This document shows positions 1 to 8,165 of a stretch of DNA of 29,581 bases, in pieces. Within the stretch, counting starts at the first letter, position 1; every line of letters begins with the position of its first letter. Source of the DNA: Cytophagales bacterium (lineage in GTDB: Bacteria > Bacteroidota > Bacteroidia > Cytophagales > Cyclobacteriaceae); the NCBI GenBank assembly GCA_020063545.1, contig JAGUUF010000023.1:1-29581 (forward strand), read 5' to 3'. A program made the position numbers and the translations under genes. The notes beneath the pieces were generated by a model, which worked only from the letters and a program-made list of their open reading frames with translations, searched no databases and was not told where the DNA came from.

Positions 1-661
1 AAGATGCCCGCTTGGTTTCAACTTGTAATGCTTTTCGTACAGTTGCCAGCTCCGGGTTTTTTCCGGTAAATACGGGTGCTTCAAGAATTTCCTTTATTGC
101 ATTTGCTACTTTATTAACCTGGTCGCGATAGTACGTTCGCGCCTGATTATCGTTTCGGCTGTCAGCCGGAACAAGCGGGCGATTTACGCCTGGTGATTTA
201 AAAACAAAATCAACTGAGCGCAGAACACTTCCCGACTCCCTTTCAAAAAGGGCCAGATCCTGTTCATCCAGGTCATGAATGCGGACAGGAAGTATTCGGC
301 TGGCCACATTTCCGCCAGCGAGTTTAATATCCAAACCATAGGAGTCTGCAGAAGCAACATCCCGAAATGGAATGAATTCATTGGACCAAGCAAAGCTTTT
401 AGGATCACAATAGGTTCGGGAAAGTATAGGAATAAAAACTGCGCACCTTAGTTTAGCCTGAAGACTCTTATCAACATTATGCGTTTCGCGCAGGCCATCA
501 TGCGGGTTGGTATCAAAATAAATGGAAATCGGATCTTTTACTGTAGTGGCGAGCTCCTCCTGCAGGGCTTTTACAAAATCAGACACCCAGCCACTACGGT
601 TGTCGTTATGCCGGTAGCTGATAAAAATATCATATTCAAATCCAGAAACTATAGACGGCAT
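1..661 (-). CDS. TIR-domain protein, N-terminal part (cut by left window edge)
   Basis: This reading frame stays open for 220 codons from ATG at 661 to the left edge, so the C-terminus is outside the window. The N-terminus carries the TIR signature EYDIFISYRHND (residues 9-20). A second block follows, FIPILSRTYCDP (76-87), then FAWSNEF (90-96), whose Glu95 sits where TIR NADases keep their catalytic glutamate. Residues 108-165 look like the rest of an extended Bacteroidota TIR module (GGNVASRILPVRIHD), followed by a charged linker. In this family the TIR module is usually the front of a longer signalling or STAND-like protein, but the partner domain cannot be seen here. A diverged, truncated paralogue lies at 7825-8052 on the same strand. 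A defence or NAD-cleaving role is inference; only the fold assignment is firm. Confidence 0.88.
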   Translation of the reverse strand, partial: MPSIVSGFEYDIFISYRHNDNRSGWVSDFVKALQEELATTVKDPISIYFDTNPHDGLRETHNVDKSLQAKLRCAVFIPILSRTYCDPKSFAWSNEFIPFRDVASADSYGLDIKLAGGNVASRILPVRIHDLDEQDLALFERESGSVLRSVDFVFKSPGVNRPLVPADSRNDNQARTYYRDQVNKVANAIKEILEAPVFTGKNPELATVRKALQVETKRAS

Positions 662-664
662 GAT

Positions 665-672
665 CAAAGATA
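665..672 (-). promoter_or_regulatory. Possible -7 promoter element of the TIR gene
   Basis: On the minus strand this reads TATCTTTG, an exact match to the Bacteroidota -7 consensus TAnnTTTG. It ends three bases before the TIR start codon, so transcription from it would give an almost leaderless mRNA. I found no clear -33 TTG at the usual distance, so this is weak. Confidence 0.25.
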
Positions 673-764
673 CGCACTATCGGTCACTGAAATACCATAG
701 TACACCTGTGAATTTATCCGTAAGGTGTTTTACCTTGCTTACCGGTAATTTAATCCTGCACGGT

Positions 765-1766
765 ATGCATCGCTTATGGTTATTTACATTGGCCTTTATA
801 CTGGCCTGCACCACCCAACCTGAACGTTTTATCCACTCCATCCCGAAAGGCCCCTTGCCATGGAATGCTGCACCGGTTGCTAAAAGTGACAACCATTTTA
901 GCTTTGCCATTATTGGCGACTTGCACAGCGGTGAACGCAAGGGCGTGTTTGAAATTGCTGTTGACCAGCTTAACCTGCTTAAGCCTGACTTTGTGTTAAG
1001 TGTTGGCGACCTGGTGGATGGCGGCACGGAAGATACAACCGAACTTCGGAAGCAATTTGATTACTTTGATGAGCGTGCCAATAAACTAACGGCCCCCTTC
1101 TTCCACGTAGTGGGAAACCACGATATCACCAACCTGACCATGCGAAATTACTGGGAAGCACGGTACGGCCGAAGGTATTACCACTTTGTTTACAAAAATG
1201 TACTTTTTCTTGTACTGGATTCTGAAGATTACAACCCGGAACACATGCAACAGATTTTTGAAGCGCGTGCTGCTGCCATAAAAGTATTGGATGGGCCCAA
1301 TCCCGAAAATGCCCGGCAGATGGAATACTTCAGAATGCCCGAGCGGGCAACCGGGGAGATTGGAACCGACCAATCGGCTTACTTTGAAAAAGTAATTGCC
1401 GATAACCCCAACGTGCGCTGGACGTTCCTGTTCATGCATAAACCCGTATGGAAGCGCGAAGGCGAGGGCAATCTTTCGCGAATTGAAACTGCCCTGGGCA
1501 ACCGCAATTACACGGTTATAAACGGGCATTTCCATGACTATTCTTATACGCAGCGAAACGATCGGGATTACATTATGGTAGCTACTACCAGCGGAGGTCA
1601 AAACGCGTTAAGTCAGAACGCATTCGATCACATTATGTGGGTAACGCTGGATGCCGAAGGTCCGTCCATCGCAAACCTGCGGCTTGATGGCATTCTCAAT
1701 AAGGAAGGTAAAATACCATTGGGTGGCGACAGCCTGTGCTTCCAGGCTTCGCGTTGCAGGAAATAG
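765..1766 (+). CDS. Calcineurin-like metallophosphoesterase, lipoprotein
   Basis: The product has 333 residues. The N-terminus MHRLWLFTLAFILAC is a lipoprotein signal with lipobox ILAC and Cys15, so the enzyme is probably anchored in the cell envelope. The five metallophosphoesterase blocks are present in order: GDLH (51-54), GDLVD (81-85), GNHD (117-120), the histidine of MHKP (His225) and GHFH (254-257). These supply the ligands for a dinuclear metal centre. The natural substrate is unknown; relatives hydrolyse phosphomono- or diesters. The frame is open back to 660, but ATG 765 is preferred because it starts directly at the signal peptide, while an upstream start would overlap the divergent TIR gene. 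The gene converges on the amidohydrolase pair across the repeat cluster. Confidence 0.85.
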   Translation: MHRLWLFTLAFILACTTQPERFIHSIPKGPLPWNAAPVAKSDNHFSFAIIGDLHSGERKGVFEIAVDQLNLLKPDFVLSVGDLVDGGTEDTTELRKQFDYFDERANKLTAPFFHVVGNHDITNLTMRNYWEARYGRRYYHFVYKNVLFLVLDSEDYNPEHMQQIFEARAAAIKVLDGPNPENARQMEYFRMPERATGEIGTDQSAYFEKVIADNPNVRWTFLFMHKPVWKREGEGNLSRIETALGNRNYTVINGHFHDYSYTQRNDRDYIMVATTSGGQNALSQNAFDHIMWVTLDAEGPSIANLRLDGILNKEGKIPLGGDSLCFQASRCRK

Positions 1767-1772
1767 AATAGG

Positions 1773-2027
1773 CAATTCTGGCTTCAGAATTAAAAGATTC
1801 TTCGCTGCACTCAGGTTGAACAAATACACAATGCCATCCTGAGGGAGGAACGACCGAAGGATTTCTTTTCCAACTCTGGCTCCAGAATTAAAAGATTCTT
1901 CGCTGCGCCCAGATTGACATTAGCTTAAAATTGTCATTCTGAGGAAGTTGCCTGCTTTAAGGCTGCGACCGAAGAATCTTATTTTCGGTTTTCCAATAAA
2001 AGATTCCTAGCTGCGCTCAGAATGACA
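1773..2027. repeat. Cluster of dispersed palindromic intergenic repeats
   Basis: This stretch between two convergent genes is built from copies of one motif in both orientations. Forward copies of AAAGATTCTTCGCTGCGC followed by a 'CAGAATGACA'-like end start near 1793, 1891 and 1998. Inverted copies ('GTCATTCTGAGG...CGACCGAAGAATCT' or decayed versions) lie at about 1834-1863 and 1931-1980. In addition, 1773-1821 and 1871-1919 form a 49-base direct repeat with a 98-base period and only a few mismatches. Facing copies can fold into long stems, so the cluster may also stop transcription from both sides. The motif resembles a high-copy intergenic repeat seen in many Bacteroidota genomes. No coding sequence is visible. 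Confidence 0.8.
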
Positions 2028-2045
2028 TCAATGACTTTTGAATTC

Positions 2046-3344
2046 CTACTTCATCTGCCCGTACTTCTTTGAAAAGCGTTCATACAACTCCTGCTGGTTG
2101 CCGGGCAGGGTAACGAACTTGCCGCTGATGAATGCATGCGACAAATTATTGGTGCGCATATCCAATGCATCGCCAGCACTTACAAACAGGGTGGCGTCCT
2201 TGCCCACCTCAAGTGTGCCGACACGCTTGTCAATCCCTAATGCTTTGGCCGTGTTGGACGTTATAGCCTTCAGCGCATCTTCTTTGCTTAAGCCGTATGC
2301 TGAAGCCGTGCCGGCAAAAAACGGCAGGTTACGACCGCCATGCAGGGCACCCGTACACGATAATGACACCTGTATCCCTGCCTGTGTAAGAAGGTGCGGG
2401 AGCTTGTAAGGCATGTCGATATCATCATCGGTGCGGTCGGGCAAACTGTGCGTATCCGGCAATATCACCGGTATTTTGTTTTCTTTCAGAAATTCAGCCA
2501 CCCAATACGCACCCTGCCCTGCCAGCAGGGTAATGCGCTGAACACCATGGCGCTGGGCGAAGCGTACAGCCTCTACAATTTCCTTGGGCATAGTGGCATG
2601 GATAAACAGAATCTTCGAGCCATCAAACAACCCCTGAAGGGCCTCAAACTTCAGGTTGGTTTCTTTTGAAGCAAGTTTTCCGTATGCGTTGGCTTCTGCA
2701 AAGAACTGCGCCAGGGCCGTTACCTGTTTTTCATAGTCGGCATTGGGCGATTCGGAAAATGAAAATGTGTTGAAATCAAACTGGCGCCTGGTCAATGCCG
2801 GCCAGTTCATGTGAATACCGATGTCGGCCGTGTGCACGGCATCTTCCCAGTTCCAGCCTTCCATTTCCATTACCGATGACGAGCCTGAAATAGTGCCCCC
2901 GGTAGGTGTGGTTTCAGCAAGCAATACGCCATTGAACCGGAAGGTAGGAATGAACTCCGAATCGGTATTGTATGAGATAACCGACCTGACATTAGGATTC
3001 ATATCGCCCCGTTCCTGGTAATCATTCATCGCACGAATGGCGCTTACTTCCTGTAAACCCACCTGCGAGTTGGGCAGGATAAATCCGGGATAAACATGCT
3101 TACCTTCAATCCGGATAACTTCATAACCGCTTAAATTCGGATTGGTTGTAGCATCGGCAACAATGGTAAGCTTGCCCTTATCAAAAGCAATTACCGAGTT
3201 ATTAATAACCTGCCCGTTGCCCAGGTGGGCAATACCTCCCGTTAAGGCAATGGGCTTATCCTGCGGTTTGGCCGGAACGGGAGCCTGAGCAAAGGTGTAA
3301 ACACCGGCCAGTAACATGATTATGCTATTCAATATCTTTTTCAT
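2046..3344 (-). CDS. Secreted amidohydrolase-like protein lacking the metal-binding HxH
   Basis: The product has 432 residues with a signal peptide (MKKILNSIIMLLAGVYTFAQ). The overall pattern is that of the imidazolonepropionase-like amidohydrolases: an N-terminal small beta domain, the joint 'GKHVYPGFI' (81-89), and a C-terminal return 'NTAKALGIDKRVGTLEVGKDATLFV'. However, the residues after the joint are LPNSQVGL where an active enzyme has an HxH pair, and the late catalytic aspartate region reads SCTGALHGG. The metal centre is therefore probably absent. It follows the larger gene at 3366-6392 after 21 bases and is almost certainly co-transcribed with it, which suggests a partner or regulatory subunit. 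Export to the periplasm is inferred from the signal peptide. Confidence 0.8.
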   Translation of the reverse strand: MKKILNSIIMLLAGVYTFAQAPVPAKPQDKPIALTGGIAHLGNGQVINNSVIAFDKGKLTIVADATTNPNLSGYEVIRIEGKHVYPGFILPNSQVGLQEVSAIRAMNDYQERGDMNPNVRSVISYNTDSEFIPTFRFNGVLLAETTPTGGTISGSSSVMEMEGWNWEDAVHTADIGIHMNWPALTRRQFDFNTFSFSESPNADYEKQVTALAQFFAEANAYGKLASKETNLKFEALQGLFDGSKILFIHATMPKEIVEAVRFAQRHGVQRITLLAGQGAYWVAEFLKENKIPVILPDTHSLPDRTDDDIDMPYKLPHLLTQAGIQVSLSCTGALHGGRNLPFFAGTASAYGLSKEDALKAITSNTAKALGIDKRVGTLEVGKDATLFVSAGDALDMRTNNLSHAFISGKFVTLPGNQQELYERFSKKYGQMK

Positions 3345-3365
3345 GATTGTCAGTTTTTAAAATGA

Positions 3366-6300
3366 TTAATGCTCGTGCCCTTCACTTTCCTGTCCTAATA
3401 CATCTTCGCAATGGAACTCAGCCTGCGAGCGTCCCTCTGAGCGTTGCGTTGGCATGCCCGACCGTTTGGCGTTCTTCAGTTTTTGAATAAGGCGGGCGCG
3501 TTCAGCTTCCTGCTCTTTATTATTCTGGGCATCTTTCTCAATATCGAAATACACTTTACCGTCAATAATGGTTTTCTCAGGCTTGGCATACACCGACAGG
3601 GGATGATCCGTCCACAGCACAATATCGGCCGACTTACCCACCTTTATACTACCCATCTGGTTATCGAGGTGCAGCATTTTGGCCGGGTTGAGCGTAACCA
3701 TTTTCAGGGCTTCTTCTTCTGAAATACCTCCGTACTTCACAGCTTTGGCAGCTTCCTGGTTCAGGCGTCTGCCCATCTCCGCATCATCGGAGTTGATAGC
3801 GGTTAACACCCCTGCGCGGTTCATGATGGCGGCATTGTACGGAATGGCATAGCGCACTTCCCACTTGTAATTCCACCAGTCGGAAAACGTTGAAGCACCA
3901 ACACCATGCTGGGCCATTTTATCGGCAACTTTGTAGCCTTCAAGGATGTGGGTAAAGGTGTTGACGCGGAAATTAAACCGTTCGGCAACCTTCATCAGCA
4001 TGTTGATTTCAGATTGCACATAGGAGTGACAGGTGATGAATAATTTTTTATTAAGAATGTCGAGCATGGCTTCATCGGCCAGGTCTCTGCGCGGCTTAAC
4101 GGCCAGCATTTTCTCTTTTGCAGGCAGGCTGTTATAGGCATTCCATTTCTTTTCGTATTCACGTGCACTGGTAAAGGCATCTACATATACCTGCTCCACT
4201 CCCATACGGGTTTGCGGATAGCGGATGGAACTGGGGTTGGCGGTGCGCTTTACGTTTTCGCCAAGTGCAAACTTGATGAACCTGTCAGCGCCCTGAATTT
4301 TGTAGTTCTCCGGTGCTTCACCCCAACGCAACTTAACCAACGCTGATTGCCCGCCAATCGGGTTTGCCGAACCATGGAGTATCTGAACGGCCACCACACC
4401 GCCTGCGAGGGCACGATAAACGTTGATGTTTTCAGCATCAATGTTATCGCCAATACGCACCATACCCGAGTTTGATGCGACATCGTTGATGCTGGCAGCA
4501 GCAATGTGCGAATGCTCATCAATGATTCCGGCCGTCAGGTGCTTGCCGGTTCCGTCAATCACTTTTGCCCCGGGCTCCGAAAGATTCTTCCCTACCCGGG
4601 CAATCTTGCCGTCTTTCACCAGCACATCGGTGTTCTGCAAAATGCCATCTGCTTCGTTTGTCCAAACAGTGGCATTTTTAATGATCATCGTTTCGGCAAC
4701 TGGCAAGGTAGGATAACCATGCCCTATGAACGGATAGATTACTTTGCCCGGTTCATCCTTCTTATCACCTGCACCCTGCCGCTGAGGTCCAGCCTTTACA
4801 TCGCCTGTTCGGGTGCCTGTCCAGCTTACCCAGGTGCCGTCAACCAACTGGCCCTTGCCCTGCCATCCGGTGCCCTGCGTCCAGCCGGTAAGGCGAATAC
4901 TGCCCTGCGCCTTTGCATCGGGTTTAAAACTGAGGGTAACCAAATCGTTGCCAAACGTAGCCGTGGCATCAACGGAAGTGCTGTCGTTTACTTTGATTTT
5001 GGCCTTGTGCAAACCGGGTTCACCGGTAACTTCCAGGTTGTAGGTGGCATTATTCAGGCTTAGGTTATAGGTTCCGCTGAAGTCACGCGTATCCAGCGGT
5101 TTAATGGCAAAGGGCTGGCCCTGTATCCAGTTCTGATGGATGATCGTTTTTTCATCGAACAACTTTCCTGACGTGATCAGGAAATTGGCCACCATTCCTT
5201 TACGCAAGCTGCCAACCTGGTCGTCCATCCTGATGAATTGTGCGGGTGCGGTAGTCAGCGCTTTTAATGCCGCTGTTTCGCTCAATCCGTTTTCGATGGC
5301 TTTGCGCACGTTAGGAAGAAGGTCCGAAACCTTCCGCAGTCCAGCGCTGGTAATGGAAAAGCTTATTCCGGCTTTCTCCAGCGATCCTAAATTTGCCGGA
5401 GCGAGTTCCCAGTGTTTCATTTCGGCCAGCGAAACACGGGCGGCATCAAAGGGATCTTCCACATCGTATGCTTCCGGGTAATTAACCGGTACGATAAGCG
5501 AAGCGTTTGTTTCCTTAATCTCCTTTACGCGTTTGTATTCGTCACCGCTTCCGCGAATGATGTATTGAACGCCAAACTCATCGCCCACTTTATCGGCACG
5601 CAGAATGTTCATCCAACTGGTGGCATCAAATACCTGAGGAAGTTTCTGGTTTTGAATCCAGGCCTCTAATGAATTGTCGGCAAACGGCCGCGGATTCTGG
5701 CTTCCAAACCATTCGGCATCCATATAGGTTTGTCGCAGAACGGCTATGCAGCCCATCAGTGACGAGGGATAATTCTGGGTGGAGGTTCCCTTTTCAAATG
5801 AGTAGGCAGCCGCAGCCTTTTGCCGGATCAGCACACTGTTATCAGACGATTCGCCCAGTGTTACAAAAGCGGCAGTTCCGCGGGCAAGGCCATCGGGCTT
5901 ATAGGTGAGCACGGCACCAAAGCCTGCCTTACGCAGTTCATCTGCTCTGGTTGCATTTATTGAAAACTCATCGGCAGCATTGTAATGCGAGCGGATGGCC
6001 TGGTTGGCATTGTACGCGCCTTTGGTGTTCGACTCCATCTGCTCGGCACCGGTAAATCCGCCACCGCCTCCGCGGGGACGCTGCACTTCAGGCAAACCGT
6101 AATTGGTAGAGAGGTCAATCAATGATGGGTAAATGTATTTCCCTTTCAGGTCGTAGGCAGTGTAACCTTTTGGAACGGTGGTGTTCGTTCCAACCTGCTC
6201 AACCCGTCCATTTTTAACCAGCAGGGTGGCATTTTGCAGGGTGGTTTGCGGATCAACCACAATGGTGGCATTGGTAAACGCAAACAATCCCGCCCGGGGG

Positions 6301-6392
6301 TCTTTCACATCGTTGCGCGGGAAGGTTTCCTGGGCAACCAGGTAGCCGGCAACGAGTAAAATCAAGGCACTCGTCAGTAAAATTTTTCTCAT
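3366..6392 (-). CDS. Secreted double-domain amidohydrolase (first half degenerate, second half intact)
   Basis: The product has 1008 residues with a signal peptide (MRKILLTSALILLVAGYLVA). Two amidohydrolase-like halves are separated by a beta-rich insert at about 440-545. In the first half the joint 'GKYIYPSLID' (84-93) is followed by LSTNYG, so the usual HxH is missing. The second half, from about residue 570, has DEHSHIAA with His627 and His629, His789 (ITCHSY), His815 (FTHILEG) and Asp869 (NSDDAE), a full set of metal and catalytic ligands. It then has the family's 'TLNPAKMLHLDNQMGSIKVG' return. The C-terminus is charged and ends in EGHEH. The likely job is hydrolysis of an amide or peptide-like bond in the periplasm; the substrate is unknown. 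It is first in a two-gene operon with 2046-3344. Confidence 0.85.
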   Translation of the reverse strand: MRKILLTSALILLVAGYLVAQETFPRNDVKDPRAGLFAFTNATIVVDPQTTLQNATLLVKNGRVEQVGTNTTVPKGYTAYDLKGKYIYPSLIDLSTNYGLPEVQRPRGGGGGFTGAEQMESNTKGAYNANQAIRSHYNAADEFSINATRADELRKAGFGAVLTYKPDGLARGTAAFVTLGESSDNSVLIRQKAAAAYSFEKGTSTQNYPSSLMGCIAVLRQTYMDAEWFGSQNPRPFADNSLEAWIQNQKLPQVFDATSWMNILRADKVGDEFGVQYIIRGSGDEYKRVKEIKETNASLIVPVNYPEAYDVEDPFDAARVSLAEMKHWELAPANLGSLEKAGISFSITSAGLRKVSDLLPNVRKAIENGLSETAALKALTTAPAQFIRMDDQVGSLRKGMVANFLITSGKLFDEKTIIHQNWIQGQPFAIKPLDTRDFSGTYNLSLNNATYNLEVTGEPGLHKAKIKVNDSTSVDATATFGNDLVTLSFKPDAKAQGSIRLTGWTQGTGWQGKGQLVDGTWVSWTGTRTGDVKAGPQRQGAGDKKDEPGKVIYPFIGHGYPTLPVAETMIIKNATVWTNEADGILQNTDVLVKDGKIARVGKNLSEPGAKVIDGTGKHLTAGIIDEHSHIAAASINDVASNSGMVRIGDNIDAENINVYRALAGGVVAVQILHGSANPIGGQSALVKLRWGEAPENYKIQGADRFIKFALGENVKRTANPSSIRYPQTRMGVEQVYVDAFTSAREYEKKWNAYNSLPAKEKMLAVKPRRDLADEAMLDILNKKLFITCHSYVQSEINMLMKVAERFNFRVNTFTHILEGYKVADKMAQHGVGASTFSDWWNYKWEVRYAIPYNAAIMNRAGVLTAINSDDAEMGRRLNQEAAKAVKYGGISEEEALKMVTLNPAKMLHLDNQMGSIKVGKSADIVLWTDHPLSVYAKPEKTIIDGKVYFDIEKDAQNNKEQEAERARLIQKLKNAKRSGMPTQRSEGRSQAEFHCEDVLGQESEGHEH

Positions 6393-6576
6393 ATATCTAT
6401 TGTATTAGCTGGTTTGAAAAGTAGGAATTTATGGCGAGGCGCCAAAAAATTTAAGGATGTGCGGTAAAAATCAGGTTTCCCCTGTAAGCAACCTGTATGT
6501 TCAAGGCCGGGAGGTTAATCAGTACCGACTGACATCGCGATTAATTGATTTCACGGATTTTTTATTCAATTCCGAT

Positions 6577-7731
6577 TTAAAGGTTTGCCACTTCAGTCCA
6601 GGGGATTATTCCTAAACGCTCATTAACTATTTCATTTTTTTTTCCGGCATACAGCAACACCGAATGACCTGTGGGCTGATACTTTTGCCAGAAATTCAAT
6701 CCGTGCAACATAGCGGGCTTCACAGCCAATGAAGCCTTTATTTCAATGGCAAAAGAGTCTCCATTTCTTTCGGTTATCAGATCTACTTCATTGCCTACGT
6801 TATCCCTGAAATAATAGAGATTTTCAGGTTGACCATCATTAAACCGGTTCTTTTTTACCTCACTGATTATCCAGTTTTCAAAGAGGAAACCATAGTGCCT
6901 ATGCTTCTTCAAAGAAGTCTGGCTTTTAATACCGAGCAAATGGCACAGCAAACCCGTATCGTAAAAGTATAGTTTGGGACTTTTTACAATTCGCTTGTTC
7001 AAATTATTATACCAAGGCTGAAGTAAAAAAATGATATAACTGTTCTCCAGCAATCCAAGCCATGCCAGCACCGTTTTGGTATCAACACCGGTTTGCCTGG
7101 CCAATTCATCGCGATTGAGTATCTGCCCGGCATGTGCAGCACATAGCGAAATAAAGCGCGTAAATAAAGCCATGTTTGAAATGTTGCGGATAAGCCTAAC
7201 ATCACGCTGAACATAGGTTTGAACATAACTTTTAAGCCATGTATCCGCTACCAGCTTTTCATTCCAGATTTCAGGATATCCACCTGTCAGAATATGGTTG
7301 TTTACATCAGGCTCATCTAACTTTGCGTTAACCAGTTCGGCATAACTTAACGGGAGAAGCGAAAGATATCCTGCCCTGCCTGCCAGTGATTGCGAAACCT
7401 GTTCCTGTAGCAAAAAATTATTCGAGCCGGTAAGAATAAACTGACCCCGGGTTCGGCTCTCATCTAAAATTCCTTGCAGGTAGCGGAAAATAACAGGCAC
7501 ACGCTGTACCTCATCGAGGATGGCTCCGCCTTTATATTGTTTTAGAAATGCCTGAGGATTAAGTTCGGCATCATATTGTACAGAAGGATTTTCAAAATTT
7601 ACATAAGGCTTATTTTTTGCCAGTAGTTTACTGAGCGTAGTCTTGCCGCTTTGCCGGGGGCCTGTAATACACAATGCCCTGAATTGAGTGAGTGCATGCT
7701 TTGCTTCCGGAAGTATTTGTCGGGCAATCAT
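6577..7731 (-). CDS. AAA+ ATPase with DUF4143 domain
   Basis: The product has 384 residues. The AAA domain (about 1-165) has Walker A GPRQSGKT (24-31), Walker B AILDE (70-74) and a sensor block FILTGS. A winged-helix-like region follows ('LARQTGVDTKTVLAWLGLLE'), then the DUF4143 C-terminal nuclease-like fold with 'FLFENWIISEVKKNR' and 'NEVDLI...SFAIEIKAS'. This layout is typical of a very large, patchily distributed prokaryotic ATPase family whose role is mostly unknown. ATG 7731 is chosen over the adjacent GTG at 7734. A palindrome and a related half-site lie just upstream, and a truncated TIR gene ends right beyond them, which suggests that this gene arrived by recombination. Confidence 0.88.
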   Translation of the reverse strand: MIARQILPEAKHALTQFRALCITGPRQSGKTTLSKLLAKNKPYVNFENPSVQYDAELNPQAFLKQYKGGAILDEVQRVPVIFRYLQGILDESRTRGQFILTGSNNFLLQEQVSQSLAGRAGYLSLLPLSYAELVNAKLDEPDVNNHILTGGYPEIWNEKLVADTWLKSYVQTYVQRDVRLIRNISNMALFTRFISLCAAHAGQILNRDELARQTGVDTKTVLAWLGLLENSYIIFLLQPWYNNLNKRIVKSPKLYFYDTGLLCHLLGIKSQTSLKKHRHYGFLFENWIISEVKKNRFNDGQPENLYYFRDNVGNEVDLITERNGDSFAIEIKASLAVKPAMLHGLNFWQKYQPTGHSVLLYAGKKNEIVNERLGIIPWTEVANL

Positions 7732-7738
7732 CACAAGT

Positions 7739-7804
7739 CCATTTCTGTAAAAATAGTAAATTAGGGAGTTTAAAATCCATTTTTGTAAAATATTACAAAA
7801 ATGG
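7739..7804. promoter_or_regulatory. 12-base-arm palindrome and half-site upstream of the DUF4143 ATPase
   Basis: 7777-7788 (CCATTTTTGTAA) and 7793-7804 (TTACAAAAATGG) are perfect inverted arms around a 4-base spacer. A second, decayed copy of the left arm, CCATTTCTGTAA, lies at 7739-7750, 38 bases away and almost touching the ATPase start. The position, 46-73 bases upstream of the start codon, fits an operator, perhaps for the ATPase's own winged helix. It could equally be a recombination or insertion end, since the TIR homology at 7825-8052 stops about 60 bases away. Confidence 0.6.
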
Positions 7805-7824
7805 AATTGGTGATTTTTGATGAT

Positions 7825-8052
7825 TCAGGTAAGGGACAACTGAATTATAAACTCACTCCCTGCCACCTGATGGGTTTCCAATAAACCATCATAAGGGTTG
7901 CTGTCGAAATAAACTGATACAGGTTCTTTAATGGTGGCGGCTAACTCCTCCTGCAAAGCATTCACAAACTCCGTTACCCAGCCGCTACGGTTATCGTTGT
8001 GGCGATAGCTGATGAAGATGTCGTATTCGAAGCCTTGAACTATCGAGGGCAT
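7825..8052 (-). pseudogene. Truncated TIR-domain gene (paralogue of the left-edge TIR gene)
   Basis: Translation from ATG 8052 gives MPSIVQGFEYDIFISYRHND, nearly identical to the left-edge TIR protein, and the match continues for about 63 residues to GLLETHQV. The frame then reads an unrelated AGSEFIIQLSLT and stops. The second half of the TIR fold is missing, including the FAWSNEF block with the presumed catalytic glutamate, so no active enzyme can be made. DNA-level divergence between the two copies is substantial, so the duplication is old while the 3' loss could be recent. A start six codons upstream (8070) is possible, but the paralogue begins at the second methionine. The break lies next to the DUF4143 palindrome. 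Confidence 0.82.
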
Positions 8053-8165
8053 TGCTATAAAGTTAGTCATTATACCCTAAGCCAAAAATTTAACCAATCA
8101 CTATACGATAATTTTAATACTGTTTAGCATTCCACCATTTCAAAAGGTGTCGTATTATTGCCGTA

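Noticed and set aside
1773..2027. CRISPR array
   Set aside because: Repeat units occur in both orientations with uneven spacing and share sequence in the supposed spacers; there are no cas genes.
4506..5063. Open frame of 185 codons on the plus strand inside the large amidohydrolase gene
   Set aside because: It is a shadow of the coding strand, with no domain, no promoter and no separate start context.
6513..6546. Inverted repeat GGTTAATC...GATTAATT as a terminator or attachment site
   Set aside because: Only about seven bases pair around an 18-base loop, without GC-rich stem or a T-run; it is likely chance in AT-rich spacer.
665..8052. The two TIR genes as direct repeats bordering a composite mobile element
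   Set aside because: The copies differ greatly at the DNA level, and the interval has no transposase or integrase; old paralogy explains them better.
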